Positions 42,118-50,775 of a stretch of DNA of 64,000 bases are shown one piece after another. The stretch comes from JACPVF01 sp964502095 (lineage in GTDB: Bacteria; Chloroflexota; Anaerolineae; Anaerolineales; Villigracilaceae). Both the position numbers and the translations under genes were made by a program. The stretch lies in the NCBI GenBank assembly GCA_964502095.1, contig CAZCUF010000003.1, positions 233,392 through 297,391 of the forward strand, in the 5' to 3' direction. How positions within the stretch are numbered: the first letter of the stretch is position 1; each line of letters starts with the position of its first letter. The notes under the pieces were generated by a model, which was not told the DNA's origin, made no database searches, and was given only the letters and a program-made list of their open reading frames with translations.

Positions 42118-43293
42118 TTATTTGATAATACTTTTCGCGCCGATCTGTTTGGCGAACACGGAACCGAACCCTGGCAATAACAACGTGCTGAAAAAGAAAT
42201 GCGCCATCGCGATCTCAAAATTATTCGCAGGGACAAACGAACCCGCCAGCCCGCGCGCGTCCTTTTGCTTTTGGTCAATCTCTGGTTTTAATTTTTGTTG
42301 GTAAGCAGGGAAAGCGATTCTGTAATCGCCGTCGGCTTTATACAATTCATCCGCCAGCAGATACGCGCCCGCCATTCCCATCGAAGCGCCTTGTCCCGCC
42401 AGCAGAGTCAAACACTGGCAAGCGTCTCCCACTAATGTGACGCGATCCTTATGCCACTTGGGGAGTTCGATCTGCGCCGCCTCGTCAAAGAAAAGATCAT
42501 CCGCCTTTTTTGTGCCAGCGAGCAATTGAGGGATCACCCAACCGAGGTTCGCCAATCGGCTTTCCAAAAATTCCATTTGCTCCTTGCGCGCGCGCGCGTT
42601 GATCTTCTCCGATTTGAACGCAAAGAATGTGGCGAGTTTGTTTCCGCCTATCGAATAAACGCTGGCTTGCAGTTTGGGTTCGAAGTGACCGAGAAATGTT
42701 TCCTGTGTGTCGAAGAAATTGTCAATCACACTGCATGCCACATAAAATCCGAGAAAGCGTTTGAACTGTTCCTCGTCGCTCCACAACAACTTGCGGATAT
42801 TGGAGTGGATGCCGTCCGCGCCGATGACGAGATCATAGCGCTCGACTTTTCCATCCGATAATTCAACCTCCACCGCCTCTTTCTGGACCTCGAGCCTGGT
42901 CGCGCTTACCCCAAAGCGGATTCCCACTTCATCTTTGATCGTCTCGTAGATGACCGTTTCCAGATCCCCGCGCATGAGCGGAAAATATTTGCCGCCCAAA
43001 AATTTTCGAAATTTGACAACATCAATTTTTGCGCGCGGCTTCCCGTTCCGATCTACAAACTCCAACTTTGTCATGGGATATTGCCGTGTCTTTTCTTGAA
43101 GTTGTTCGGTGATTCCCATCCTTTCTGCCACATCATATCCTGAGCCAAAAAAGTCAATCATATAACCGCGGCTGTTCAAGTTCGGGCGTTTCTCGATCAC
43201 GGTGGGAGAAAACCCACGTTTCTTCAGCCAGTAAGCCAGAGTCAGTCCCGAAATCCCCGCACCACTGATCAAGATGTTTTTATTAATGGTCAT
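42118..43293 (-). CDS. FAD-dependent monooxygenase
   Basis: A 391-residue flavoprotein of the PHBH/TetX fold. FAD binding: ISGAGISGLTLAYWLKKRG at the N-terminus, then 'YDLVIGADGIHSNIRKLLW' and VTLVGDACQCLTLLAGQGASMGMAGAYLL. It hydroxylates an aromatic or polyketide-like compound in relatives. It is downstream of the deazaflavin-type oxidoreductase and TetR gene, with a palindromic repeat between. Start at 43293 follows GGAGG. Confidence 0.88.
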   Translation of the reverse strand: MTINKNILISGAGISGLTLAYWLKKRGFSPTVIEKRPNLNSRGYMIDFFGSGYDVAERMGITEQLQEKTRQYPMTKLEFVDRNGKPRAKIDVVKFRKFLGGKYFPLMRGDLETVIYETIKDEVGIRFGVSATRLEVQKEAVEVELSDGKVERYDLVIGADGIHSNIRKLLWSDEEQFKRFLGFYVACSVIDNFFDTQETFLGHFEPKLQASVYSIGGNKLATFFAFKSEKINARARKEQMEFLESRLANLGWVIPQLLAGTKKADDLFFDEAAQIELPKWHKDRVTLVGDACQCLTLLAGQGASMGMAGAYLLADELYKADGDYRIAFPAYQQKLKPEIDQKQKDARGLAGSFVPANNFEIAMAHFFFSTLLLPGFGSVFAKQIGAKSIIK

Positions 43294-43312
43294 TTTATAA
43301 AACCTCCATGCC

Positions 43313-43442
43313 CGTCATTGCGAGCGAAGCGAAGCAATCTCCGTAAAAATCGAGCATGTTTAAAATTTTGGGAGATTGCTTCGTCGGGCTGGTTTCGATA
43401 TGGACTTCGTCCTACTCAACCAACGCCCTCCTCGCAATGACG
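43313..43442. repeat. MITE-like palindromic repeat
   Basis: A 130-base element with 12-base terminal inverted repeats cgtcattgcgag / ctcgcaatgacg and inner pairs (gaagcaatctcc / ggagattgcttc). This 'CGTCATTGCGAG...GCAATCTC' element type is known from many bacterial genomes. It starts 5 bases after one stop codon and lies 19 bases before the next ATG, so it inserted between two genes of one unit. Confidence 0.8.
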
Positions 43443-43447
43443 AAAAT

Positions 43448-43927
43448 CTATTTTGGATGAAAAGCGATCATCGGCATTTTTTCCGCTATTGCTCTTGCGC
43501 CGTCTTGTGCCGATGCCATGCGTTTGCCAAGAAATAGCACACTCAACTCGCGGAATGCAGTGAGGTTTTCGCGTGCATACGCTTCAACGATCTCTTCGGC
43601 TTGAGCGAAGGGAATAAACTCTGCCTGTGCTTGGAGTTTGCGCCCACCTACTTGAATCGTAACATGCGGCGAATTGCTGATATTTTGATACCAACTCGAT
43701 TTCTCGCCCCACCCTGAAACCACATAATAAGTATCCGTTTGCTTATCATGCCGAACCACCTCAATGATCGTTTGATGCGGCTTTCCGCTTTTCCGTCCTG
43801 TGTGAGTCAATAACAGGAAGCGATTCCCCAACAGCCAGCCCAATCTCAGGCGATACAACCAGATGGGGAGGCGGAGTCCGAAGCGTAATGCCTTGCTCGG
43901 CGGACGGTCAACGATTGCTTGTGTCAT
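43448..43927 (-). CDS. Deazaflavin-dependent (Ddn-type) oxidoreductase
   Basis: A 159-residue split-barrel protein of the nitroreductase/deazaflavin (F420) family. Seen: LLLTHTGRKSGKPHQTIIEVV, VVSGWGEKSSWYQNISNSPHV and VQVGGRK-like text, the usual order. Start ATG 43927 has AAGGA 7 bases upstream; a TTG two codons earlier is less likely. The TetR palindrome lies directly before it. Confidence 0.85.
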   Translation of the reverse strand: MTQAIVDRPPSKALRFGLRLPIWLYRLRLGWLLGNRFLLLTHTGRKSGKPHQTIIEVVRHDKQTDTYYVVSGWGEKSSWYQNISNSPHVTIQVGGRKLQAQAEFIPFAQAEEIVEAYARENLTAFRELSVLFLGKRMASAQDGARAIAEKMPMIAFHPK

Positions 43928-43944
43928 TTTCAAATCCTTTCCGT

Positions 43945-43968
43945 TAACTGACTGACAAGTCAGTTAAT
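43945..43968. promoter_or_regulatory. TetR operator 1
   Basis: Perfect palindrome with 10-base arms, ttaactgact and agtcagttaa, around gaca. It sits between the tetR gene and the oxidoreductase start. A close copy of the motif lies before tetR itself at 44614-44635. Confidence 0.8.
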
Positions 43969-43991
43969 CAATTAAAAAAAGAGGCGACAGG

Positions 43992-44594
43992 TTATGGACG
44001 CGCCTGTACGCCTTCCAATAACAACTTTATCCCAGAGCGGATGTGTTTCTCAGGCTCCACCAGGTCTCTATCGTAAACCCAGAGCAGGAGCGTCCCTTCG
44101 ATAATGGCGCTTATCGCAATGGCGACCTCGCGCGCATCCACTTTGCGGAACTCGCCTGATTTGATTCCCTGCTCGATGATCGGAGTGATCACGGCGATGT
44201 ACTGATTGATGTATTTCTTGAGCGCCTTTTGCACGTATTTGTTGCGAAACGCCAAAGCCAGAAATTGATACACGATGGGAGCCAGACGCATAAATCCCAA
44301 AATATCTTTGGCGAGAATATCGGTCATTTTCCAAATCGTGTCGGCCGCGCTCAAATTGGCTGAATTGAGATCCGCCATCTGCTTGAATTCAAATTGAAAC
44401 ATGCGGTCCAGAATGGCAGTGATAAGATCGTCCTTGCTTTTGAAGTAGAGATAAAGCGTGCCTTTGCTCAATCCCGTTTCATCGGCGATATCGTCCATGC
44501 GCGCTTCGTTAAAGCCTTTTTGAGTAAAGACATCTTCGGCGGCGTTGATGATCTGGGCTTTGCGTTCTTCGCTGACGTTGGGGCGAGGGGACAT
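43992..44594 (-). CDS. TetR-family repressor
   Basis: A 200-residue regulator. The DNA-binding helix-turn-helix is FTQKGFNEARMDDIADETGLSKGTLYLYFKSKDDL (residues about 22-56). The ligand domain ends 'SAIIEGTLLLWVYDRDLVEPEKHIRSGIKLLLEG'. Start 44594 (MSPRPNVSEERKAQI) matches the family; the longer frame to 44657 runs through its own operator. It likely represses itself and the two downstream oxidoreductases. Confidence 0.9.
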   Translation of the reverse strand: MSPRPNVSEERKAQIINAAEDVFTQKGFNEARMDDIADETGLSKGTLYLYFKSKDDLITAILDRMFQFEFKQMADLNSANLSAADTIWKMTDILAKDILGFMRLAPIVYQFLALAFRNKYVQKALKKYINQYIAVITPIIEQGIKSGEFRKVDAREVAIAISAIIEGTLLLWVYDRDLVEPEKHIRSGIKLLLEGVQARP

Positions 44595-44613
44595 TAGTTG
44601 CTCTTTTGCGAAA

Positions 44614-44635
44614 TAGATGACTGGTTGGTCAGTTA
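44614..44635. promoter_or_regulatory. TetR operator 2 (autoregulatory)
   Basis: Read on the minus strand it is TAACTGACCAACCAGTCATC plus TA. It matches operator 1 (TAACTGACTGACAAGTCAGT plus TA) at most positions. It lies 20 bases before the tetR start. Confidence 0.7.
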
Positions 44636-44685
44636 TTTCAATAATACTATTTTTCATAGGATTGTCAAGGAGAAAACCCGTCTAT

Positions 44686-44714
44686 AAAAACGCCTGCGCG
44701 GATTGGGCGCAGGC
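44686..44714 (-). terminator. Terminator after the arylamine acetyltransferase gene
   Basis: Stem gcctgcgc / gcgcaggc; on the minus strand it is followed by GTTTTTATAG. Lies 30 bases after the stop. Confidence 0.75.
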
Positions 44715-44743
44715 TGAATTGAGCCGTAAAACTTGGTTTGTGT

Positions 44744-45502
44744 TCACCCGGTTTTCATGATAATTCCAAATTCTTTCGCCAGCACTGCTATGTGCTCCGC
44801 CGGATCTGCCAGAACCCGCTCTTTCCGCACGTCGCCTTCCGTTTCGATCAAGCGCATTTCGCTTAGCGTGATCCGCCCATTGACGGTTGCCTTTGAGCAG
44901 ACCCTTTGCCGCGTAAAGGACGATTTGGGCGAGGTCTGGTGGTAACGACACATTTCTGCGTACTCCGGCAGTTCATGCGGGCGAAGAGTGAAGCGATATT
45001 GGGCTTTCCATTCTTTATCGCCGTCCTTTTGTTTTAGGATCAGGTGATCGCCGTCATCGTCTATTCGATAGGAACGTTTTCCCTCCGTTTGAGCATCTCG
45101 ATTGTCGATCCGCAGTGGTTTCCGAAACGAGTCGCCAAACCCCACATCGACCAGCCATCTGTCCTCGAGCAGAACCATCAAGGTCATGTGATCGAATTCG
45201 GGTCCGAACCCGCCATCGTCTCTGGCGACTCCCGCCGAAAGCATTGCAACATTGAAGCCGAGCTGGCGCAATAAAACGGCGAATAATCCATTGAGTTCAT
45301 AGCAGAAGCCCCCGCGCCGGTGTGAGACGATTTTGTCGAACAGCAATTCTTCCTGAAGCAGGATGGGCTCGTTTGCATGGATGCTGAGATTTTCGAATGG
45401 AACAGACAGCAAATGGGAAAGTTGCAGATCCCGCAACGATTCGAAAGCGGGGAACGGGAGTTGCCCGGTGTGTATCCGTTCCAGATAGGCTTTTATATCC
45501 AT
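44744..45502 (-). CDS. Arylamine N-acetyltransferase
   Basis: A 252-residue enzyme moving acetyl from acetyl-CoA to aromatic amines or hydrazines. The catalytic Cys is in SHRRGGFCYELNGLFA, with His in EFDHMTLMV and Asp in WLVDVGFGDSFRKPL. VPFENLSIH is also typical. Starts 26 bases after the gene upstream. The natural substrate is unknown. Confidence 0.92.
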   Translation of the reverse strand: MDIKAYLERIHTGQLPFPAFESLRDLQLSHLLSVPFENLSIHANEPILLQEELLFDKIVSHRRGGFCYELNGLFAVLLRQLGFNVAMLSAGVARDDGGFGPEFDHMTLMVLLEDRWLVDVGFGDSFRKPLRIDNRDAQTEGKRSYRIDDDGDHLILKQKDGDKEWKAQYRFTLRPHELPEYAEMCRYHQTSPKSSFTRQRVCSKATVNGRITLSEMRLIETEGDVRKERVLADPAEHIAVLAKEFGIIMKTG

Positions 45503-45527
45503 GAAATATTCCGCGCTGTCTCCAGTG

Positions 45528-46496
45528 TTAATCTGCTTTTACCGCCGATAACCGCGCCCGACGCAATTTGTACAAACTCATTGCAAAAATAATAAAGCCG
45601 AGCGGGGTGGTGATGAGATAAAGTATCCAGTTGGTATGTGCCTTCAGGTTCATGGACATGGCGAAGGCGTAGATAAAAGCGCTTATAACGGGAACAAGTA
45701 ATAATCCAAGAAGGTTCCGAAGAGGGACGCGGCGGCTGTTCAATATTTCCAACAGCGAACCCTCGGCTTCAGTGATGCGGTTTTGGCGCAGTCCCCAGTA
45801 TGATATTCCAAGAAGGAGCGGCAGGATGACCGCCGCTATAGGCCTGGCGGGTATTGTCACAAAAAGGAAATAAGCCGCAAATAAAGTAACGATGATGATT
45901 GTCGTCCAGCGATTCCATTGCATCGTCGCCGACGAACTCCAATTTGCCAGCCAGTACGCGGACATCACCAAAAGCGTAGCGGTGAAAGTAAACGCGGCAA
46001 ATTCGGAAACGGATGAAACTCCGCCGTCAGGTTCGGCCCACCAGTTGATCGCCCAAAAGCCATAGACCGCGCCGATCAGGCTGGCGAGCTTGATGCTCGG
46101 CCAAATGCTCGAAGCTAAAAGCGCTTTTTGAACCGCATACCAGCCTATCCATACTGTGAGCAGGGCGTGCCAGGCAAGTCCGGTGAACGATATCGACAAG
46201 GGCAGTATGTCGTAGGCGGTTTGTACGATCACACCCTCCGCAAGCCAGCCGAAAACCGCCCCCGCCAGAAATAACGCCCAAATCCCTTTGACGTGGAAGT
46301 ATGCGATCAGGCGCAGGAAAACATAGGCCATCAGCGAATAGGCGACCCATGCAAGGAGCCAGTTTTTAAGTGAGTCGTCCGCCCGGACGCGCGCCCAAAA
46401 CAAGTGTTCCGAAAAATAGACGAAGATATAACCGGTGGCCAAAACGAAAAGGACGTTTTTGAGTGTGTTCATAAACGAGGTTATCGGCCGGCGCAT
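45528..46496 (-). CDS. Hypothetical polytopic membrane protein
   Basis: A 322-residue protein with about nine hydrophobic helices, many Trp residues (WAINWWAEPDGG) and a basic end. No family recognised. It is just upstream of the acetyltransferase gene on the same strand and may share a transcript. Confidence 0.7.
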   Translation of the reverse strand: MRRPITSFMNTLKNVLFVLATGYIFVYFSEHLFWARVRADDSLKNWLLAWVAYSLMAYVFLRLIAYFHVKGIWALFLAGAVFGWLAEGVIVQTAYDILPLSISFTGLAWHALLTVWIGWYAVQKALLASSIWPSIKLASLIGAVYGFWAINWWAEPDGGVSSVSEFAAFTFTATLLVMSAYWLANWSSSATMQWNRWTTIIIVTLFAAYFLFVTIPARPIAAVILPLLLGISYWGLRQNRITEAEGSLLEILNSRRVPLRNLLGLLLVPVISAFIYAFAMSMNLKAHTNWILYLITTPLGFIIFAMSLYKLRRARLSAVKAD

Positions 46497-46524
46497 ACTT
46501 TATTAGACGATTATTCTGCAGGCC

Positions 46525-46959
46525 TTATTCTTCGTCGGTAACGAGCCCGCTCTCCAGCGCCTGAGCCTGGTTCTCGAAAATTGCCATGGCGGTCGTCATG
46601 CGTTTGAAGCCAAGCTTTCGGTAAAACGATCCCTTGCCGATCGCGGCATACAAAATGATCTTCTTATGGCCTTTCGATAGAGCGACCAGCTTTGAGACCA
46701 CTGCCTTGCCAACCCCTTGACCCTGATAGTCCGGATGGACGGCTATGTCGCAGATATAAGAGCAGTCCTTGCCGTCTGCCAGCGCCCGGCCAGCCGCGAT
46801 CAACTTTCCTGCATGGTACACAAAGCATTTGAACATGCTGTTGGAGAAGGAAATTTTTAGATCGGCGGGGTCTTTCTGTCCCAGCGGGGCGATTCGATAC
46901 AGGGTGGAGAGTTCCTGCCAATCCAAATCTTTTTCTGAATCTACCCACTCGAATTTCAT
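46525..46959 (-). CDS. GNAT-family N-acetyltransferase
   Basis: A 144-residue acetyltransferase. The acetyl-CoA loop is VHPDYQGQGVGKAVVSKL (motif A, Q-x-x-G-x-G), after SYICDIA. C-terminal 'GSFYRKLGFKRMTTAMAIF' is typical. The substrate is unknown. It lies 28 bases upstream of the membrane protein gene. Confidence 0.88.
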   Translation of the reverse strand: MKFEWVDSEKDLDWQELSTLYRIAPLGQKDPADLKISFSNSMFKCFVYHAGKLIAAGRALADGKDCSYICDIAVHPDYQGQGVGKAVVSKLVALSKGHKKIILYAAIGKGSFYRKLGFKRMTTAMAIFENQAQALESGLVTDEE

Positions 46960-46992
46960 CTGGGGTTTCCGAACCTTCCTGTAATCGTAAGT

Positions 46993-47033
46993 CGCGCAGA
47001 ATCCCGCCGCCGGTGCGCGTTTTTTGATTCGCC
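46993..47033 (-). repeat. Degraded attC-like remnant
   Basis: The text gcgcagaatcccgcc...ggtgcgcg matches the inner arm of the better attC-like sites at 58994-59153 and 62853-62981 (gcgcagaatcccgcc and gccgcagaatcccacc). Conserved core ends are missing, so this is only a fragment. Confidence 0.35.
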
Positions 47034-47095
47034 GTTCGCGCTAATTTTTTTCCGGGCGTCGTCCTTTGCCTTGTAATTTATTGCCCTGCTGAATC

Positions 47096-47713
47096 TCAGC
47101 GATGCGGTGGTAAAGATCGCTCCGGGAAAATATATTTCGTATTTTCATCTTTCAGCCAGTCGATGAGTTTCAGGATGCCCAGATAGCTCAAACCAGCTCC
47201 CAGCAGGATGCCTATTATCCAATCCGCAGATGTGGCTAAATTTCCTTGAATCAGGATATACCCGAAATAGATTGAAATGGGTGCAAAGAGAAGGACTGCG
47301 GTAAGCATGCCCGGGTTATACAGCGTTTTCCCTTTGATGTTGAAAACGAACACATGCACGAAGAAGTTACTCAAGGAAACAAAGATCGTTGCGATTGCCA
47401 GCCAGAGCGCCCTTTCTCCAAAGATGGCGGCGAGCAAATAGGCGAACCAGCCGATAACAACATTGACGATCAGGGCAGTGTTGGTATTGAGCGGGTAACG
47501 GTCTGGGCGCTGACTCGAAAACATGACTGTATTGATCATGCCGGGGAAATAGCCGGGATAGCGGTATTCCTCGAATTGATGCAGGAACAAGGAACAAAGG
47601 CTCGCCCACAGCAGAAGCGAAAGCGGATTTAACCTGCTCAGAAGCGCGATTCCGCCCACAAGAAACGCCAAGATCAAACCTGCATCGAACCAATGAAGTC
47701 TTATAAAGCTCAT
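47096..47713 (-). CDS. HXXEE-domain membrane protein
   Basis: A 205-residue protein with about six membrane helices. It carries the family signature HQFEEYRYPGYFPGMIN (HxxEE, residues about 45-61) and 'IFVSLSNFFVHVFVFNIKGKTLYNPG'. Such proteins are small membrane proteins of unknown activity. Start 47713 (MSFIRLHWFDAG) follows a GAGAAA site; the longer frame overlaps the gene upstream. Confidence 0.8.
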   Translation of the reverse strand: MSFIRLHWFDAGLILAFLVGGIALLSRLNPLSLLLWASLCSLFLHQFEEYRYPGYFPGMINTVMFSSQRPDRYPLNTNTALIVNVVIGWFAYLLAAIFGERALWLAIATIFVSLSNFFVHVFVFNIKGKTLYNPGMLTAVLLFAPISIYFGYILIQGNLATSADWIIGILLGAGLSYLGILKLIDWLKDENTKYIFPERSLPPHR

Positions 47714-47787
47714 ATTTTCTCTTTTCGATAAATGGCCGTCAGGCCGCTGTGTGTTAACTTTGAGGGGCCAGACGACTGCCAATGCGT

Positions 47788-48630
47788 TCAAGCGACTGCG
47801 CGGTTTGCAATCCTGTTTGCGTATTCGTTGCTGATGCGGATGACCCACTCGTCGATATTGGCATCGGGCAGGATCGAATCGGCCTTGTACAGAACTTTCT
47901 CCTGATGACCTTCCACTTTCTCGATTCCCCGGCCGATGATGTTCTTCTGGAACATTTCATCGTATGCGACGAGCACCGGGATGACGATGGCTGTATCCCT
48001 GTTCTTCAATACCGCATTGATGGTTTTGGTGGTTTCCTGGGGGCTGTAATGCACCAGATGTCCGCACCAGCCATAACTGTACTCGCTAATTCCGATATGT
48101 TGTTTTACGTGCTCGGCCACTTTACCGAACAGATCGCTCCACTCCTGGTCGTAGGCTTCGTCGCCGTAGCCGATTAGGACCAGACCTTCTTTTTCGGGAC
48201 GGCTGGATAGTTCCCGGCAACGCCTCAATACGTTTTTCTGCAAAGTATTCGAGAAGTCGAGCAGGGGCGTGACGTGCACTTTGGCCGTTGGGGTATAACA
48301 TTCGATATTTTCGGCCTTTAACGCTTCGACATCTTCCGCGTTGCCTTTTTGCCCCAGGATGGTTGGGATGTCGTCGGCGGAATGAGAGCTGATGGTTAAA
48401 AATATCGGCACGATAATTACATCGGTAAAGCCCTCGCGGTCGAACTCCTTCATGCGCGTGGCGATGGACGGCTCGGTATATTCCATGAAGGCAGTCCTGG
48501 CGTCTTCAATGATACTGCCCGAGAGCACCGGTTCGCATATTCTCGTTTCGAGATCGGTCAGGGCCTTTCTCCACGTTTCAGAATGTGAACCGTGATTTAC
48601 CAACAGCAGGCCGATTTTTTGCTGAGTCAT
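47788..48630 (-). CDS. CbiX/CbiK-like chelatase family protein
   Basis: A 280-residue protein starting IGLLLVNHGSHSETWRKAL, the sirohydrochlorin cobalto/ferrochelatase opening with its metal His. A second repeat-like half begins GLVLIGYGDEAYDQEW and has 'GWCGHLVHYSPQETTKTI'. It may insert Co or Ni/Fe into a tetrapyrrole, but no cobalamin or haem gene is next to it. Start 48630 is chosen after AAAGGAAA; the frame upstream to 48663 lacks support. Confidence 0.75.
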   Translation of the reverse strand: MTQQKIGLLLVNHGSHSETWRKALTDLETRICEPVLSGSIIEDARTAFMEYTEPSIATRMKEFDREGFTDVIIVPIFLTISSHSADDIPTILGQKGNAEDVEALKAENIECYTPTAKVHVTPLLDFSNTLQKNVLRRCRELSSRPEKEGLVLIGYGDEAYDQEWSDLFGKVAEHVKQHIGISEYSYGWCGHLVHYSPQETTKTINAVLKNRDTAIVIPVLVAYDEMFQKNIIGRGIEKVEGHQEKVLYKADSILPDANIDEWVIRISNEYANRIANRAVA

Positions 48631-48960
48631 GAAAATTTCCTTTTCCTTTCGTTTTGCTTGCATAAAACAATGTGGATGTGATTACGATCTGTGCGCGGTT
48701 CCCGTTCTTGGATCGTCTGGCGATCTACGCTTCCCGCGGCAGGAGCGGCTGGGTTCTGTCCGAGAGCGGAAAAATACCCCGATGAGGATCCAACTACGCA
48801 TCGTCATCTGCGCACTGTGGCCTGCGCTTTGTGGAGCGGCAGTTACCACGAAATCAGACACATTTTATCGCAATTTATTTACCCTGTCCCAGCCAGCTTT
48901 CGCTGGGAAAAGCCTGAAAACGCGGAGCCCGCTTCCAGGTCGGGCATGTTGCGCAGTGTC
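48631..48960 (-). other. Gene-free gap with attC-like palindrome
   Basis: No gene is supported in these 330 bases. On the minus strand the part 48963-48788 starts near GACACTGCGCAAC, carries hairpins and a 'CAGGCTTTTCCCAGCG' stretch, and ends GTGCGCAGATGACGATGCGTAGTTGGAT. GTTGGAT fits the attC right core GTTRRRY. The left core is weak, so this is a low-confidence cassette site. Confidence 0.35.
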
Positions 48961-49542
48961 TTAAGTCGCCGCGGGTGATTCGCGCGAAAACGCCCGCAGA
49001 AAATATTTCAGGTAGAACAGATTCAGGAACAGGTAGCCGAAAACGATCAGGAATATTATCGTTATGAATCTTAGCGATTCCGGCACCGCCAGACCTATGA
49101 TGTAAACGATAATGAAATATGGAATGTAGAATTTCAATATGGACTTCCTGATCCGTTGATTCAATTCCTGTGGGTTGAGAAATAACCTCGGGATGAAGGC
49201 AACGGTTGCCCAAAAAGAGAACATCCCCAGTTGGAAGACGAACATGACGATCGGGTTCGCGCTGGGGTCGCTCCAGGGAGAAAGGCCGATGATAAACCAT
49301 TCGATCATCAGGCCGATCAGGCCGTAAAGAAAGAAATGGATTAATTCCCGAAGCGGTTCTTTGCCGGTGAATCGATTTATGAGGCGGCTGGAAAAATACA
49401 CAAAGAGCAGGAATACGGGAAAGAGAATCAGCAGGGTGAACAGGTAGGTGGCGAGATCGCGCTTGAGCACAACGATGGTCAGGAATTCTTCCACCGTCGC
49501 AAAGACAGAGCCGAGCGCGATAAATGCAAGGATTTTTCTCAT
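48961..49542 (-). CDS. Hypothetical membrane protein, about six helices
   Basis: A 193-residue hydrophobic protein with segments at about 5-25, 33-53, 67-87, 97-117 and 138-178. No motif was recognised. It begins 94 bases after the next upstream gene on the same strand. Confidence 0.65.
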   Translation of the reverse strand: MRKILAFIALGSVFATVEEFLTIVVLKRDLATYLFTLLILFPVFLLFVYFSSRLINRFTGKEPLRELIHFFLYGLIGLMIEWFIIGLSPWSDPSANPIVMFVFQLGMFSFWATVAFIPRLFLNPQELNQRIRKSILKFYIPYFIIVYIIGLAVPESLRFITIIFLIVFGYLFLNLFYLKYFLRAFSRESPAAT

Positions 49543-49636
49543 GACTGCATCCCTTCAGTTGAAGTGCGGATGATCCTTTTGCCGAATCTGGCTGTCTTTG
49601 TCGGGCGCACGTGTCTCATTTGCGCCGCGCGGCCGT

Positions 49637-50203
49637 TCAGAGATAGCGCCTTACTCGATTGCAATACTCGGTATATTCCTGACCGTAATGCTTCTTCAAA
49701 AAGTCTTCTTCCCGTAACACTTGCCGATGGATCAACCAGATGCCTGCGGCCAGATAAACCAGGAGTATCCAATTGGAAAAGACGAGGAATTGACCGGCCA
49801 GGACAAGAACAAAGGCCACGTAAATGGGATTGCGGGTAACGGCAAAAACGCCGTCGGTGATCAACGCATCGGGCCGTTCGACGTCAATTCCCACGCGGAA
49901 GCTCCGTCCGAAAGAAATGAGACTCCACAAAAGCAGTAATATTCCCAGCGCGCAGAAGAGAACGCCGATCCAGCCAATGATCCCGACCCGAAAGAACTCC
50001 TGGGCGCTGACGGTCGGCCAGTTGAATGCATGGGCAAACACGAGGTAAAAGTAGAAAAGGGCGAACGGTGGGATCAGGAAATCGGTTTTATCGAGCTTTC
50101 CGAATTTTATCGCCTCGATCCCTTTGCTTCGCAACAGCATGGCCCGAGTCAACACCATTCCCATCAACAACAGGATGGTCAATGCCGCGAAATATTTTTG
50201 CAT
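49637..50203 (-). CDS. Isoprenylcysteine methyltransferase-like membrane protein
   Basis: A 188-residue member of the ICMT/PEMT-like group with four to five helices. The S-adenosylmethionine site text is VTRNPIYVAFVLVLAG, then 'LREEDFLKKHYGQEYTEYCNRVRRYL', the signature end. Bacterial members methylate unknown lipids or peptides. Start 50203 follows TTGGAGAG. A shorter relative lies at 60013-60504. Confidence 0.82.
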   Translation of the reverse strand: MQKYFAALTILLLMGMVLTRAMLLRSKGIEAIKFGKLDKTDFLIPPFALFYFYLVFAHAFNWPTVSAQEFFRVGIIGWIGVLFCALGILLLLWSLISFGRSFRVGIDVERPDALITDGVFAVTRNPIYVAFVLVLAGQFLVFSNWILLVYLAAGIWLIHRQVLREEDFLKKHYGQEYTEYCNRVRRYL

Positions 50204-50234
50204 AAGCGCTCTCCAATCGGTGCAGGATTCCAAT

Positions 50235-50747
50235 TCATAGGGCAATTCTAATTTTTTGTAAAACTTGCAGTTCTCGTTTGACCCAGCGAGGGAGGCTGTT
50301 TGAATCCGCGAGCAGGGAGGCGTTGCGGTCTATTGCCGTATCGATTTCCACCCAAACGGGCAGAAATCCCAACTCCTGCTCGTATTGATCCAGATTCTGC
50401 CTGCCTGTCTCGCCGCCGACCTGACAGCGATAATAATACGAAGTCATTTTGAAAAGATCGTAATCTTTTTCGAGCGGAAGATCGTATTCGATCACTCTCC
50501 CGAAAGGTTCGATGATTCTTGCAACCTGTCTGCCGGTTTCTTCGGCTATCTCTCTCCGTAACGCGGCTTCATGGTTCTCGCCGCGCTCAACGCCTCCGCC
50601 CGGGAACTTGTAATCGCCATTTCTTTCCGAATAAATCATCAGTAATTTCCTTCCATCCAAGACGATGCCCCGAACGGCTTCCCGTAGAACGGTCCGTCCG
50701 CGGGTTGGAACTTCACTGCTGTGAAAGATTTCGTTCAACAACTTCAT
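50235..50747 (-). CDS. NUDIX hydrolase
   Basis: A 170-residue pyrophosphohydrolase. The Nudix box is GGGVERGENHEAALRREI followed by AEETG (full pattern G-x5-E-x7-REUxEE). A nucleotide or sugar-nucleotide substrate is likely but not definable. It overlaps the frame upstream of the following methyltransferase gene. Confidence 0.9.
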   Translation of the reverse strand: MKLLNEIFHSSEVPTRGRTVLREAVRGIVLDGRKLLMIYSERNGDYKFPGGGVERGENHEAALRREIAEETGRQVARIIEPFGRVIEYDLPLEKDYDLFKMTSYYYRCQVGGETGRQNLDQYEQELGFLPVWVEIDTAIDRNASLLADSNSLPRWVKRELQVLQKIRIAL

Positions 50748-50775
50748 GTACCGGCCTTATGCGCCGCCGTTTTAT

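Noticed and set aside
47714..47787. attC-like site between the chelatase-like and HXXEE genes
   Set aside because: AGTTAACACACAGCGGCCTGAC resembles a left core and arm, but no partner arm or right core could be found in the 74-base gap.
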